A stretch of 64,000 nucleotides of DNA from Paenibacillus uliginis N3/975 (GCF_900177425.1 NZ_LT840184.1:1949487-2013486); one strand, 5' to 3'. Shown: positions 40,474 through 50,103, numbered from the stretch's first letter. Program-made: numbers and translations. Notes: generated by a model from the sequence alone, not told the origin.

Positions 40474-42174
40474 ATGAAAATTAGAACGAAATTAATAATC
40501 TCCTCAACCGTTGTAACTACGGTCATAACTTGCATGATCATAAGTGCATTTATTTCTTCAAAAGCAACGGAACGGAAATTCACATCGATCATCGAATTGG
40601 ATCAGCAGATTGTCTACAATCTGAATGAAATGCAGTTGTATTTTGCGGGTATAGCGAATGATGAACGAGGATTTTTACTGTCTGGAGATCAGTTATTTAT
40701 AGACGATCTGAGAAAGAAACAAGATTCTTTTGTTCAGTTATTAGAGGAGACGAAAAAGATGTCGGCTTCAGAGCCTGCCGAGTTAAAGAGGTTTCATCAG
40801 ATCTCTATGGGATATTCCATTTACAATGATGCGGTAGAAGAAGTGTTAATCAAGGCAGGTCTTGGACAGAAAAAGCTCAATCCTTTTATCAATTATAAGG
40901 AGGCCTTTGGGCTTGAAAGGGAAATTCGCAAATCCTTTGAACCTGTGATAAAAGAATTCACGGAAGAAAAAGATAAAGAGATGGCAGAACGACAGGATGC
41001 AATCAGCAAACAGGCTAATATTCAAAACGGAATTATTCTGGTTGTTGGTATAGCCGTGGTTGTATATAACGCACTTCAGAGCTTTTTCCTAGTGCGATCG
41101 ATTTCTCCCCTAAGTCGGATGCGTGAGCAACTCTTGAAGATTGCAGAAGGTGGAGGGGATCTGATAACGCAGGTCAGCATCCAGACGAAGGATGAGATCG
41201 GAGAAGTGGCTGGTGCCTACAACAAGCTGAATGAAGGATTCCGGGAAATTGTACTCCAGGTTCAAGATGCTGCCAGTCAGGTGGCGGATTCTACTGTGAT
41301 GCTCAAATCCAGTTCAGAGGAGATCCGTCAGGCTACACAACACACCTCGGGTATTATGGAGGAGTTGGCGGCCGGGGTAGAAAATCAGCTTCAAGACACG
41401 GAGGCTACTTCAGCCGTTGTCTATGAAATGGCAGGTGGAATGAAGCAGATCGCAGAAACGGCGCAGGCAACCGCAGAGCTTTCTAGAAAAACGAATGAAC
41501 TTGCGGGAGAAGGCGAACAGGCTATCATTCATACGATGCAGCAGATGGAAAATATACGCAGTAGTGTAAGTCAGTCAACTGAGGCTGTGAAGGAATTGGG
41601 CCAAAAAGCCGCAAGTATTGGAGCTATGGGTGACATGATTAAGGATGTGGCGGCCCAGACGAGCTTGCTTTCCCTGAATGCTTCGATCGAAGCAGCCCGG
41701 GCTGGTGAGCATGGAAGAGGTTTTGCTGTAGTTGCTTCAGAGGTGAAAAAGCTGGCTGAACAAACAACGGCATCATCAGAAGAAATCAGTCAGTTTGTTG
41801 AACAAATTCAACGTGACATCATGGATCTGACACTGGTAATGGAGAACGGGCTTCATTCCGTCATGGAAGGTATGAACGTTGCTAGGGGAGCTGAGGATGC
41901 TTTTCAAAATATCGAGCAATCGATTGGGGAGCTGAACGATCAAATCAACAGCGTAAGTGCAGCCACGGAACAGCTGAATTATGGCGCGGAGGGAATTGTT
42001 AAATCGGTTAGACGGATTTCTGAGATTACGGTAACAACGGCTGGAGGTACTCAAAGTGTCAGCGCTGCAACTGAAGAACAGCTGGCCTCGATGGAGGAAA
42101 TCACAAACAGTATTCAGACGTTAAATGAACTTTCAAATCATCTGCAGCAACTCATGTCCGGTTTTAAAGTGTAA
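40474..42174 (+). CDS. Methyl-accepting chemotaxis protein with CHASE3-like sensor
   Basis: A 566-residue chemoreceptor. A membrane helix at about 5-28, an extracellular helical sensor (about 30-180) containing ANDERGFLLSGDQLFIDDLR as in CHASE3 domains, a second helix (NGIILVVGIAVVVYNAL), a HAMP domain and the signalling coiled coil with AAQTSLLSLNASIEAARAGE. ATG 40474 has AAGGATAGG upstream; the frame opens at 40441 without a signal. The ligand is unknown. It is distinct from the sensorless receptor at 8517. Confidence 0.92.
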   Translation: MKIRTKLIISSTVVTTVITCMIISAFISSKATERKFTSIIELDQQIVYNLNEMQLYFAGIANDERGFLLSGDQLFIDDLRKKQDSFVQLLEETKKMSASEPAELKRFHQISMGYSIYNDAVEEVLIKAGLGQKKLNPFINYKEAFGLEREIRKSFEPVIKEFTEEKDKEMAERQDAISKQANIQNGIILVVGIAVVVYNALQSFFLVRSISPLSRMREQLLKIAEGGGDLITQVSIQTKDEIGEVAGAYNKLNEGFREIVLQVQDAASQVADSTVMLKSSSEEIRQATQHTSGIMEELAAGVENQLQDTEATSAVVYEMAGGMKQIAETAQATAELSRKTNELAGEGEQAIIHTMQQMENIRSSVSQSTEAVKELGQKAASIGAMGDMIKDVAAQTSLLSLNASIEAARAGEHGRGFAVVASEVKKLAEQTTASSEEISQFVEQIQRDIMDLTLVMENGLHSVMEGMNVARGAEDAFQNIEQSIGELNDQINSVSAATEQLNYGAEGIVKSVRRISEITVTTAGGTQSVSAATEEQLASMEEITNSIQTLNELSNHLQQLMSGFKV

Positions 42175-42265
42175 TCAATTGTAAACCACCTTTTTGCCAT
42201 GAATATTACGTGAGAAAGAACCCACAATATACAATGAAGCAAATGATGTTAAAGGTGGTCTTCTC

Positions 42266-43546
42266 ATGGAAAACAAGAAATGGGACTTGGTTGCCCTAGC
42301 ATCCATACCGTTAATCATGACGTTAGGCAATTCTATGCTAATTCCTATTCTGCCCCAAATTTCAAGAGCTTTGGGTATTAGCTCGTTTATGGTCAGTATG
42401 CTGATCACGGTTTATGCCGTTGTTGCCATACTGCTTATTCCCATAGCCGGGTATCTCTCAGACCGTTACGGGCGCAAAAAAATAATTATACCAAGCTTGA
42501 TTATTGCTGCTGCAGGAGGCGGGGTTTCAGCGGTTGCCGCCTGGCTGATGGATGGAATGGGTGCTTACACCGTAATTTTGGCAGGAAGGCTGCTTCAGGG
42601 TGTAGGAGCGGCTGGTGCCTTTCCCATAGTGATTCCACTTGTAGGTGATATGTTTAAGGAAGAAGAAGGAGTTAGTAAAAGTTTAGGAATTATCGAAACA
42701 TCGAATACGTTTGGTAAAGTTGTAAGTCCGATATTGGGAGCCTTTTTGGGAAGTATTATCTGGTATCTTCCGTTTATAGCGATACCCGCGTTATGCTTAA
42801 TCTCTATTCTATTGGTCATATTTCTTGTGAAACCGCCTAAGCATAAGGAAAACAAACAGTCAGTCCGTGAATTTTTGAAAACCACGAAAGAGGTTCTTCA
42901 TGAAAAGGGCCGATGGCTGTATGCGATTTTTGCAATTGGCGGTATTGCTATGTTTGGAGTGTTTGGAGTTCTCTTTTATTTGTCGGAGATTCTGGAATCA
43001 ACGTATCAATTAAAGGGTGTCCTGAAAGGTCTTGTTCTGGCTATACCGCTCGCTGGGCTCTGCTTGGCTTCTTTTTTGGCAGGGAAATTTATAGGAAATA
43101 ATAAGATAGTTATGAAGTGGACCGGTTTTACGGGAATGACACTGCTCACAGCCTCATTGATCATAACGGGATTCAGTGATCAGATATATTTTGTCATAAG
43201 TCTGATGACTCTTGGAAGTATTGGTATCGGGCTTACGCTTCCATGTATGGACACCCTTCTGACCGAGGGTGTGGAGAAAGAGCAGCGAGGAACGATTACA
43301 TCACTTTACAGCAGTATGCGCTTCATCGGGGTCTCATTGGGGCCACCCGTTGTATCTCTTTTGCTTGGAGCCAATCATTGGGTACTGTTTATTGTGCTGG
43401 CCGCAGCGTCGGGGATCGGAGCGCTATTAACTTTCTTTGCCGTGAAGCCTGAGGAGCAAGAACAGGGTCATGGCGGAGGAAGCTCTCGGAGGATGCAGTT
43501 TAAAAAGCCACATGGATTGAGCAACAAAAACCTTGCCCGTAAGTAG
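42266..43546 (+). CDS. MFS transporter, multidrug-efflux type
   Basis: A 426-residue carrier with twelve predicted helices. It begins LVALASIPLIMTLGNSMLIP and carries the MFS loop motif GYLSDRYGRKK between helices 2 and 3 and motif C-like GAFPIVIPLVGD. The C-terminal tail is basic. Layout fits drug:proton antiporters of the DHA1 type. AAAGGTGG lies before the ATG. It faces a second MFS gene across a shared terminator. Confidence 0.88.
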   Translation: MENKKWDLVALASIPLIMTLGNSMLIPILPQISRALGISSFMVSMLITVYAVVAILLIPIAGYLSDRYGRKKIIIPSLIIAAAGGGVSAVAAWLMDGMGAYTVILAGRLLQGVGAAGAFPIVIPLVGDMFKEEEGVSKSLGIIETSNTFGKVVSPILGAFLGSIIWYLPFIAIPALCLISILLVIFLVKPPKHKENKQSVREFLKTTKEVLHEKGRWLYAIFAIGGIAMFGVFGVLFYLSEILESTYQLKGVLKGLVLAIPLAGLCLASFLAGKFIGNNKIVMKWTGFTGMTLLTASLIITGFSDQIYFVISLMTLGSIGIGLTLPCMDTLLTEGVEKEQRGTITSLYSSMRFIGVSLGPPVVSLLLGANHWVLFIVLAAASGIGALLTFFAVKPEEQEQGHGGGSSRRMQFKKPHGLSNKNLARK

Positions 43547-43558
43547 CAAGGTTTTTGT
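43528..43558. terminator. Bidirectional terminator between two MFS genes
   Basis: AACCTTGC (43529-43536) pairs with GCAAGGTT (43546-43553), followed by TTTTG forward and TTTTTG reverse. The stem begins inside the last codons of the forward gene. Confidence 0.82.
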
Positions 43559-43602
43559 TGTTCTATTTCGTGAGAAATGTTCATGTTCAACAAGCTGAAC
43601 AA

Positions 43603-44826
43603 TCAGATGGATTGATCTGCTTCGGTCGGGTTGATATTTGGTTTTCGGGAGACGGAACTTTTGATGAGAGCTGCCGCGTATATGATGATTAATAAAACCA
43701 TGGCAATGGCAGAATAACGATACATAACGGTGTAGCTGGAGTATCGGGCAATCGCTCCTAGAATCATGGCACCGATGGCCACCCCGAAGTCTAAAGAATT
43801 TAAGAACATCCCATTGGCCATACCACGCTGCCGGGCAGGAACTTCCTGTATCATCCAGGTTTGCAGTGAAGGTTGCATGGAGCCGAAGCCAAGGCCGTAG
43901 CAAATGGCGGAAATCAGCAGACCTCCGGTCGAGGAAGCATAAGTAAGGAGCACAAGACCAGCCATCATAAACAAGGCTCCTGGAATTAATAGTGCTTTGT
44001 GTCCATAGCGGTCATACAATCGGCCTGAAACGGGACGGATCAGAATAATGGCAAGGGCATTAAACAGGAAAAAATATTGCGGATTGGACAAATGAACTTC
44101 ATTTCCGTATACAGCGAGAAAACTTAGAAGACCACCGTAGGTGACAGATGTCAAGAAATTTAAAACGGAAGGGAGGAGCAAACGGCGTATGACGGAAGTT
44201 TTCCCGCCTTCCTGAATAGGTTCAGGTACCGGCTCTTTATGGTTTTTAGGTGTTCTCGAGGTAAGTAAAAAAGCTAACGGAAATATGAGAATGTTTATGG
44301 TTGATGTGATTATAACAAGCGGAGTGAATCCTCCGCCCTGTAGAAGAGTTAAACCAATCATAGGTCCAATGGACATGGCAAGGGTGGTAGACAAGCCGAA
44401 ATAACCCATTCCTTCACCGAGGCGTTTAGCCGGTATTACATCAGAAGCCATCGTCGGGAAGGAAGTGCTGGTCATGCCGAAGCCGATGCCGAATAAAACG
44501 CGCATAAGCAGCAGAACACCAATGCCTGTGGCCCAGTAATAGCCAATAGTTGCAAGCAGGGATATAAAGAGGCCGATGTAAAGCAGCTGCCTGCGTTTTC
44601 CCTTTTCCAGAGCTTTACTGGAAAACAGCCGGGATGCAATGGCGCTAAAAGCAAATACGCTTGTGATGAGACTAACCTGTGTCGGGCTGGCCCCGAAGGC
44701 TTCCTTGGCATAAGCCGGCAGTGTGGTTAGAAGCATCTGAAGGGTGAGAAACAAGAACAGATTGCTTAGCATTAATGTGACGAATTCTTTGGTCCACAAT
44801 TTGTTTGTTTTGATTAGGTCATTCAT
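43603..44826 (-). CDS. MFS transporter, regulated by the adjacent MarR
   Basis: A 407-residue twelve-helix carrier: LMLSNLFLFLTLQMLLTTLP at helix 1, FGIGFGMTSTSFPTMASDVI at helix 4 and GRLYDRYGHKALLIPGAL in the second half. It resembles YfkF/YwoG-like drug or metabolite exporters. It is 17 bp downstream of a MarR gene on the same strand, a standard repressor-pump pair. The export substrate is unknown. Confidence 0.88.
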   Translation of the reverse strand: MNDLIKTNKLWTKEFVTLMLSNLFLFLTLQMLLTTLPAYAKEAFGASPTQVSLITSVFAFSAIASRLFSSKALEKGKRRQLLYIGLFISLLATIGYYWATGIGVLLLMRVLFGIGFGMTSTSFPTMASDVIPAKRLGEGMGYFGLSTTLAMSIGPMIGLTLLQGGGFTPLVIITSTINILIFPLAFLLTSRTPKNHKEPVPEPIQEGGKTSVIRRLLLPSVLNFLTSVTYGGLLSFLAVYGNEVHLSNPQYFFLFNALAIILIRPVSGRLYDRYGHKALLIPGALFMMAGLVLLTYASSTGGLLISAICYGLGFGSMQPSLQTWMIQEVPARQRGMANGMFLNSLDFGVAIGAMILGAIARYSSYTVMYRYSAIAMVLLIIIYAAALIKSSVSRKPNINPTEADQSI

Positions 44827-44843
44827 GGATTTTATCTCTCCTG

Positions 44844-45296
44844 TTATGTCTGATTTCGTTCGATGTTTACGTTCATACGAGAGATGATGTCCCAGAACAG
44901 TTCTATCTGCTTCGGATCAATACCTTCGGCAATAATACGGCTGCACTCCTGCTCTAAGGGAGTTGTGGATGCGATCAGCTCTTTGCCGGTTTCCGTAATA
45001 TGCAGCAAAAAGGCTCTGCGGTCATGGGGTGAAACTTCTCTCCGAATGAGCCCTTTTTTTCCTAATAAATCGAGTATGCGTGTCGTAGTTGGCTGATCTT
45101 TATCGGCTCTTGCAGCAACTTCTTTTTGATTCAACCCTTCGCTGATTGCGATCTGGTTTAGCACAGACCACTGTTCAGGTGTAATATCAAAAGGCTTTAA
45201 TTTGTGTGCAAACAGATTCGTCGCTCTACGGTAGGTGAAACCGAGCTGAAATCCGATCGAAGGATTGTATTCAGTATTGTTCAAGAAATAATTCAC
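44844..45296 (-). CDS. MarR-family regulator of the MFS pump
   Basis: A 150-residue winged-helix regulator: ITPEQWSVLNQIAISEGLNQ, KEVAARADKDQPTTTRILDL with recognition helix, and the wing RREVSPHDRRAFLLHITE. The start is GTG (MNYFLNN) with a weak GAAAG site. It heads a two-gene unit with the MFS pump. A palindrome about 50-60 bp upstream is a likely operator. Confidence 0.9.
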   Translation of the reverse strand: MNYFLNNTEYNPSIGFQLGFTYRRATNLFAHKLKPFDITPEQWSVLNQIAISEGLNQKEVAARADKDQPTTTRILDLLGKKGLIRREVSPHDRRAFLLHITETGKELIASTTPLEQECSRIIAEGIDPKQIELFWDIISRMNVNIERNQT

Positions 45297-45343
45297 CGCT
45301 TTCAGTTATTTTTCAAAAAAATATTTGTCTAAACAATTATATT

Positions 45344-45422
45344 CATAACAAGTTATGATTGTCAATAAATTGCCTATGTTTATGTGATTAAATTGCCCAT
45401 ATTTATGCGATATTTATGTGAT
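45344..45422. promoter_or_regulatory. Palindrome and tandem repeats upstream of the MarR gene
   Basis: CATAAC-AA-GTTATG (45344-45357) is a perfect palindrome. Next come two 22-bp direct repeats, each AAATTGCC-AT-TTTATG-GAT with three differences (45367-45388 and 45390-45411), and a half copy ATTTATGTGAT (45412-45422). The repeats lie between the MarR promoter and the DsbA-like gene at 45503. The palindrome is a probable MarR site; the repeats may bind another regulator. Confidence 0.5.
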
Positions 45423-45502
45423 GAAAGAGAGATTTGTCCTAGAGTCAGTTTGATAGCTTATTTATAATTCTAAATCTCAATAGGAAAAAGGAGGAGAGAC
45501 AC

Positions 45503-46267
45503 TTGGGGGAAAGCAAGCGTAAAAAGTCTAATCATTCCGGTTCACAGCCAAAACCGTCAAAATCCGTAAAGCCATTGTCACAGCGTAAAAGGGTGTTCAC
45601 TGGAATCATTTTGGGTCTCCTCGTTGTTGCGGCTATTACTACATTGTTTGTCCTGAATAATAAATCAGGCGGAGAAGAGAGCATGAAATACCCTGATCTC
45701 AACCAGGTCCAGGCCGGTGAAGTGCCGAAAGACTTTGATGTTGAGAATCAACCAGTTTTGGGGGACTCATCAGCGCCGTTTCAAATCGTAGAATTTTCGG
45801 ATTATAAATGTCCTTACTGCAAAATGTGGACAGAAGAGGTATTTCCCCGATTGAAAACAGAGTATATTGATACAGGGAAAGCCAATTTTGTATATGTTGA
45901 TATGGCGTTTCTCGGTCCGGACTCCATCCTTGCCGCTTTAGCTGGAGAGACACTGTATCAAATGGATCCGGCTTATTTCTGGAAGTATCATGAACTGATG
46001 ACGGAACGACAAGGTGACGAAAGTAAGGAATGGGCGACCTATTCTTTTATTACTGATCTGGTAGAGCAAGAAATGCCTGAAGTGCCATTGGAACAATTTA
46101 AAGAAGATCTGAAGTCTGAAAAGTATATCAAGAACATCAAACGTGATTTGGATATCGCGAATAAGCAGGGGGTTCAAGGAACTCCGACGGTCTTTGTCAA
46201 TGGTGTAAAGTTTGAAGATCCAACGTTTGAAGAAATACAGGCATATATCGAGAAAAACGGGAAGTAA
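45503..46267 (+). CDS. Membrane-anchored DsbA/BdbD-like thiol oxidoreductase
   Basis: A 254-residue protein. A basic cytoplasmic head (about 1-30) precedes a single membrane helix (VFTGIILGLLVVAAITTLFV) and an external thioredoxin-fold domain with active site FSDYKCPYCKMW and the cis-proline loop GVQGTPTVFVNG. The CPYC motif and helical insertion fit the DsbA/BdbD group that forms disulfides in exported proteins. TTG start with GGAGGAGAG upstream. No BdbC/DsbB partner is adjacent. Confidence 0.9.
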   Translation: MGESKRKKSNHSGSQPKPSKSVKPLSQRKRVFTGIILGLLVVAAITTLFVLNNKSGGEESMKYPDLNQVQAGEVPKDFDVENQPVLGDSSAPFQIVEFSDYKCPYCKMWTEEVFPRLKTEYIDTGKANFVYVDMAFLGPDSILAALAGETLYQMDPAYFWKYHELMTERQGDESKEWATYSFITDLVEQEMPEVPLEQFKEDLKSEKYIKNIKRDLDIANKQGVQGTPTVFVNGVKFEDPTFEEIQAYIEKNGK

Positions 46268-46294
46268 TGAAGGTTCGATTATTTTCCGGTAATG

Positions 46295-46330
46295 AAGCCA
46301 GACGCGAGAGAATGCGTCTGGCTTTTTGTC
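46295..46330 (+). terminator. Terminator after the DsbA-like gene
   Basis: A perfect 10-bp stem, AGCCAGACGC/GCGTCTGGCT (46296-46323), is followed by TTTTTG. In 46331-46534 I see no gene. Confidence 0.9.
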
Positions 46331-46534
46331 ATGAAGAATAATGGGAAGAAAGTAGTGCTACCTAAAAATAAATCGTTATTGTAACGGATTTTTACAGGGT
46401 TTGGATCATAAATGTGGAATAAGGATGAGGGAGCGAATTACCTGTTTGAGTTTGTTTGCTCTCATTAAACACAGCCTTAACAATTAGGGGCTACTATAGA
46501 AATAAATCCATAAGACGATCAGGAGGAGTTCAAC

Positions 46535-47272
46535 ATGACACAAATTATCAACTTTGCACACCGGGGAGCATCTGGCGTATGCCCAGAGAACACGATGGCG
46601 GCATTCCGCAAGGCACTGGAGCTCGGAGCAACAGGAATCGAGACAGATGTCCAGATGACCAAGGATGGAAAGCTGGTTCTAATTCATGATGAAACGGTTC
46701 TCAGAACGACTGGTGAACAGGGATTTGTTAAAGATTACACGTTCGAAGAAATCCAGAAGCTCGATGCGGGTTCCTGGTTCAGTGAGGAATTCCGTGGAGA
46801 GCGGTTGCCTGCGCTTGAGGAACTACTTGAGCTGACAAAAGATCGGGGTACCATTGTAAACATTGAACTGAAAAACGGGAGCATCCAATATCCGGAGCTG
46901 GAAGAAAAGGTAATCGCCAGTATCCGAAGTTTCGGGATGGAGGATCGGGTTGTCATCTCCAGCTTTAATCATTATTCACTCGTAAAATGCAAGTCCATTG
47001 CCCCTGAAATCCGTACAGGTATTTTGTATGTTGAAGGACTGTACAAGGCTTGGGAATACGGCCAATCTGTAGGCGCCGATGCGCTGCATGCTCTAAAATA
47101 TGCTGTGCTACCTGAATGGGTTGAGGAAGCCAAAGCATGCGGTATCGTGTACCATCCGTGGACTGTTAATGAACCGGAAGAAATGAAGCGTCTGATTGCG
47201 GCTAAAGTAGCCGGTATTATTACCGACTACCCGGATCGGCTTGACGGACTGCTTCGTACTGAAGGAGAGTGA
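46535..47272 (+). CDS. Glycerophosphodiester phosphodiesterase
   Basis: A 245-residue GDPD-family TIM barrel: FAHRGASGVCPENTMAAFRK with the catalytic His and metal-binding Glu, GIETDVQMTKDGKLVLIHDE with the second catalytic His, and WTVNEPEEMKRL near the end. It releases glycerol-3-phosphate from deacylated phospholipids, a supply for the glpD pathway in this window. AGGAGG lies before the ATG; there is no signal peptide, so it acts in the cytoplasm. An MFS carrier gene follows 4 bp later. Confidence 0.93.
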   Translation: MTQIINFAHRGASGVCPENTMAAFRKALELGATGIETDVQMTKDGKLVLIHDETVLRTTGEQGFVKDYTFEEIQKLDAGSWFSEEFRGERLPALEELLELTKDRGTIVNIELKNGSIQYPELEEKVIASIRSFGMEDRVVISSFNHYSLVKCKSIAPEIRTGILYVEGLYKAWEYGQSVGADALHALKYAVLPEWVEEAKACGIVYHPWTVNEPEEMKRLIAAKVAGIITDYPDRLDGLLRTEGE

Positions 47273-47276
47273 ATAT

Positions 47277-48482
47277 GTGAAAAAAACGTGGCTGTTAGGA
47301 TTCGGTTTTTTCAGTATCAGTATTACCTGGGCATTATATAACGCTTTTGTCCCCTTTTTTCTTGAGGACTACATATCGAGCGTTGCATGGATCGGTTTTT
47401 TTATGACCATCGATAATTATTTTGCTCTATTCTTACAGCCATGGATAGGCAGTCGCAGCGACCGGACTCATACCCGCTTCGGAAGAAGAATGCCATATCT
47501 GCTCATCGGCATGCCGCTAGGCGCCTTGTTTACAGCAATCATTCCATTTCACACCGGAATGGTAACTTTGATTCTATTTATGGTGCTGATGAATCTCGCT
47601 ATGAGCCTTTATCGTTCTCCAACGGTTGCGCTCATGCCCGACATCACAGCCGAGAAAAACCGTACCCGGGCCAACGGTGTTATTAACTTTATGGGGGGCC
47701 TCGGTTCCATCATTGCATTTGGTGCCGGATCGGTATTGTTTAAAGCGCATCCTTCGTTCCCGTTCATTGCGGCGGCTTGCGTCACTCTGATCTCCATGTT
47801 TATTCTGATGCGCTTTATTAAAGAGAAGCGGGATGCACCGGGTTATGTCGCACAAGCCGAGGCCAAAACAAAAATATCGTTTAAGGGTCAGTTAAATCGT
47901 ACAACGATTCTCCTGCTCTTAGCCATTTTCTTTTGGTTTGTCGCTTATCAAGGTGTGGAAACCCTTTTTACCTTGTACGGCAAAAATGAAATGGGACTGA
48001 CGAAATCAGAAGCGTCGTTCTCGCTGACATTCTTTTCACTTGCTTTTGTACTATTTGCTATTCCAAGCGGGTGGCTCGGAAGCAAATTTGGGAAGAAGCG
48101 GGTAATATTTATCGGCGTTGCCGGACTCTTGGTCGTATTTGCATCCGTCCCGTTGATCGATTCATTGCTGGTGCTGCGGATATTGCTGACGATCGGAGGT
48201 TTGTTCTGGGCGTGTATCAACATTAACTCTTACCCATTCATCGTATCTACCGGATCGGAAGAGAGTATTGGTACACGCACTGGGATGTACTATCTTGTAT
48301 CCTCACTTGCCGCCATTTCTTCACCGCCGCTGCTGGGTCAGCTTATTGATGCATTTGGATATTCAGTTCTGTTCTATTGTGCAGCGGGGAGTATGTTGAT
48401 TGCACTGTTCTGTGTATCCATGATCCGCCATCCGGAGACGATGAATCGGTCTGGGCATGGGGACACAGCAGTTAACTCTTAA
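47277..48482 (+). CDS. MFS transporter (SLC45/GPH-like) next to the phosphodiesterase
   Basis: A 401-residue twelve-helix carrier: WALYNAFVPFFLEDYI at helix 1, then QPWIGSRSDRTHTRFGRRMP, which is the doubled loop motif seen in sugar-type carriers of the SLC45/GPH group. GTG 47277 is preceded by GAAGGAG; the frame opens earlier, inside the previous gene. Coupled to the GDPD gene, it may import its substrate or a glycoside; this is inference from position. Confidence 0.85.
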   Translation: MKKTWLLGFGFFSISITWALYNAFVPFFLEDYISSVAWIGFFMTIDNYFALFLQPWIGSRSDRTHTRFGRRMPYLLIGMPLGALFTAIIPFHTGMVTLILFMVLMNLAMSLYRSPTVALMPDITAEKNRTRANGVINFMGGLGSIIAFGAGSVLFKAHPSFPFIAAACVTLISMFILMRFIKEKRDAPGYVAQAEAKTKISFKGQLNRTTILLLLAIFFWFVAYQGVETLFTLYGKNEMGLTKSEASFSLTFFSLAFVLFAIPSGWLGSKFGKKRVIFIGVAGLLVVFASVPLIDSLLVLRILLTIGGLFWACININSYPFIVSTGSEESIGTRTGMYYLVSSLAAISSPPLLGQLIDAFGYSVLFYCAAGSMLIALFCVSMIRHPETMNRSGHGDTAVNS

Positions 48483-48537
48483 ATCGGAGGGGAAGGATAA
48501 TGAACCCCCCATATCGTAAAAAAACCACCGTTCTAAT

Positions 48538-48604
48538 TTGAAGTGCACCCCTTAAAGTAGACATTTGAAAACCCATATGGGAAACCGATGATACTTTAGG
48601 GGGA
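48538..48604. mobile_element. IS3-like terminal fragment or MITE-like remnant
   Basis: TGAAGTGCACCCCTTAAAGT (48539-48558) resembles the ends of IS3-family (IS150 group) elements, which begin TG and contain TGCACCCC. An inverted partner ACTTTAGGGGG occurs at 48593-48603, with the palindrome CCCATATGGG (48572-48581) between. Only about 65 bp are present and no transposase. It may be a solo end or a tiny non-autonomous element. Confidence 0.4.
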
Positions 48605-48658
48605 TTTTGAACATTTACGACATTATTATCGTCAAAACTTAAACGAAAGGAGTCTCCT

Positions 48659-48871
48659 GTGGAAACTTTTGCACAATCTGCATTTGTAATGGCGTTATTG
48701 ATATGTGTCGGATGGCTATTTATCAAAACAACAAAACTGAATGAGAAACACAGCCTGAATAGTAAAATATTGCGTTGGACAGGTTATGGACTTATTGTGA
48801 TGACTATTTTTCTTATTGTTTATGGAGTACTACAGAACTTCGCTGCGGAATCTCATAGTTATGGACACTAG
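48659..48871 (+). CDS. Two-helix small membrane protein
   Basis: A 70-residue protein from GTG 48659, with AAAGGAG 8 bp upstream. Helices at about 5-23 (SAFVMALLICVGWLFI) and 40-60 (WTGYGLIVMTIFLIVYGVLQ) are joined by a basic loop; the tail is SHSYGH. No family is recognised. In 48872-49125 no further gene is seen; TACAAT at 49091-49096 is a possible -10 for ddh. Confidence 0.65.
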   Translation: METFAQSAFVMALLICVGWLFIKTTKLNEKHSLNSKILRWTGYGLIVMTIFLIVYGVLQNFAAESHSYGH

Positions 48872-49125
48872 GTTTAGCTTATTGAATTTAGTCACGAGCA
48901 AAAACATTTTACTATAGAGTGTAGAGATATAATTTTGAATTTCAAAACGATATTGATATTGAAAACAGGAATACGGGAGAATTTGTCGAGGCCGAGTAAC
49001 GGTGACTTTAACGAAATAGCACCAAGGTATAATAATAAAAAAAATCCGATAAATATGCTGGCTATTGTTTAAAAATGACGAAACTCTTGGTACAATAGCG
49101 GAAGCAAAATATAAGGAGGCGTAAT

Positions 49126-50103
49126 ATGACACAAAAGATAAGAGTGGGGATTGTAGGATACGGAAACTTGGGCCGCGGGGTAGAGAAGGCCATAAAGCAG
49201 AATAGTGACTTCGAACTGAAAGCCGTATTTTCCAGACGTGATCCTGAAGGGGTATCCTCGGAAGCGAAAGCGGTACATATATCTGAACTGGATAGTTATA
49301 AAGAACAAATCGATGTACTGATCCTTTGCGGTGGTTCGGCTACTGATTTGCCGGAACAGGGTCCGGCCTTGGCAGGACTGTTTCATACAGTAGACAGTTT
49401 TGATACACACGCTAAAATTCCTTCTTATTACGAAAGTGTTGACGCATCCGCACGCAAGGGCGGTAAAATCAGCGTGATCTCAACAGGCTGGGATCCGGGA
49501 TTGTTCTCCTTGAACAGATTGCTTGGAGAAGCAGTACTTCCAGAAGGAAACGAATATACTTTTTGGGGTAAGGGTGTAAGTCAGGGCCATTCTGATGCCA
49601 TTCGCCGTGTTGCCGGCGTGAAGAATGGTGTGCAGTACACGATTCCTCGTGAAGAAGCTGTTCAGCGTGTACGCAGCGGTGAGAATCCGGAGCTCAGCAC
49701 CCGCGACAAGCATCTTCGTGAATGCTATATCGTAGCTGAAGAAGGAGCGGATCAAGCTGCGATTGAGACTGAAATTAAAGAAATGCCGAACTATTTCGCT
49801 GATTATGATACGGTAGTAAACTTTATCAGTGAAGAAGAGCTGAAGCGCGACCATTCCAACATGCCACACGGGGGTACAGTGCTGCGCAGCGGCCGTACTG
49901 GAGAAAACAGCAAGCAGATTATCGAATTCGGTCTGAAGCTGGATAGCAATCCCGAATTTACCGCAAGTGTGCTCGTGGCTTATGCACGTGCCGCTTTTAA
50001 GTTGGGACAAGCTGGTGACGCCGGTGCGAAAACCGTGTTTGATATTCCATTCGGACTGTTGTCTCCGAAATCACCGGAGCAGCTTCGTAAGGAACTTTTA
50101 TAA
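49126..50103 (+). CDS. ddh: Meso-diaminopimelate D-dehydrogenase
   Basis: A 325-residue NADPH-dependent enzyme of the one-step lysine/meso-DAP route. The nucleotide fold is RVGIVGYGNLGRGVEKAI. Family signatures include CGGSATDLPEQGP, VDSFDTHAKIP, STGWDPGLFSLNR, WGKGVSQGHSDAIRR and MPHGGTVLRSG. AAGGAGG lies 5 bp before the ATG. It converts tetrahydrodipicolinate to meso-diaminopimelate for peptidoglycan and lysine. It has a single-gene transcription unit with its own terminator. Confidence 0.96.
   Translation: MTQKIRVGIVGYGNLGRGVEKAIKQNSDFELKAVFSRRDPEGVSSEAKAVHISELDSYKEQIDVLILCGGSATDLPEQGPALAGLFHTVDSFDTHAKIPSYYESVDASARKGGKISVISTGWDPGLFSLNRLLGEAVLPEGNEYTFWGKGVSQGHSDAIRRVAGVKNGVQYTIPREEAVQRVRSGENPELSTRDKHLRECYIVAEEGADQAAIETEIKEMPNYFADYDTVVNFISEEELKRDHSNMPHGGTVLRSGRTGENSKQIIEFGLKLDSNPEFTASVLVAYARAAFKLGQAGDAGAKTVFDIPFGLLSPKSPEQLRKELL

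Noticed and set aside
45367..45422. CRISPR array
   Set aside because: The repeats are adjacent, with one base between them and no spacers, and only two and a half copies exist.
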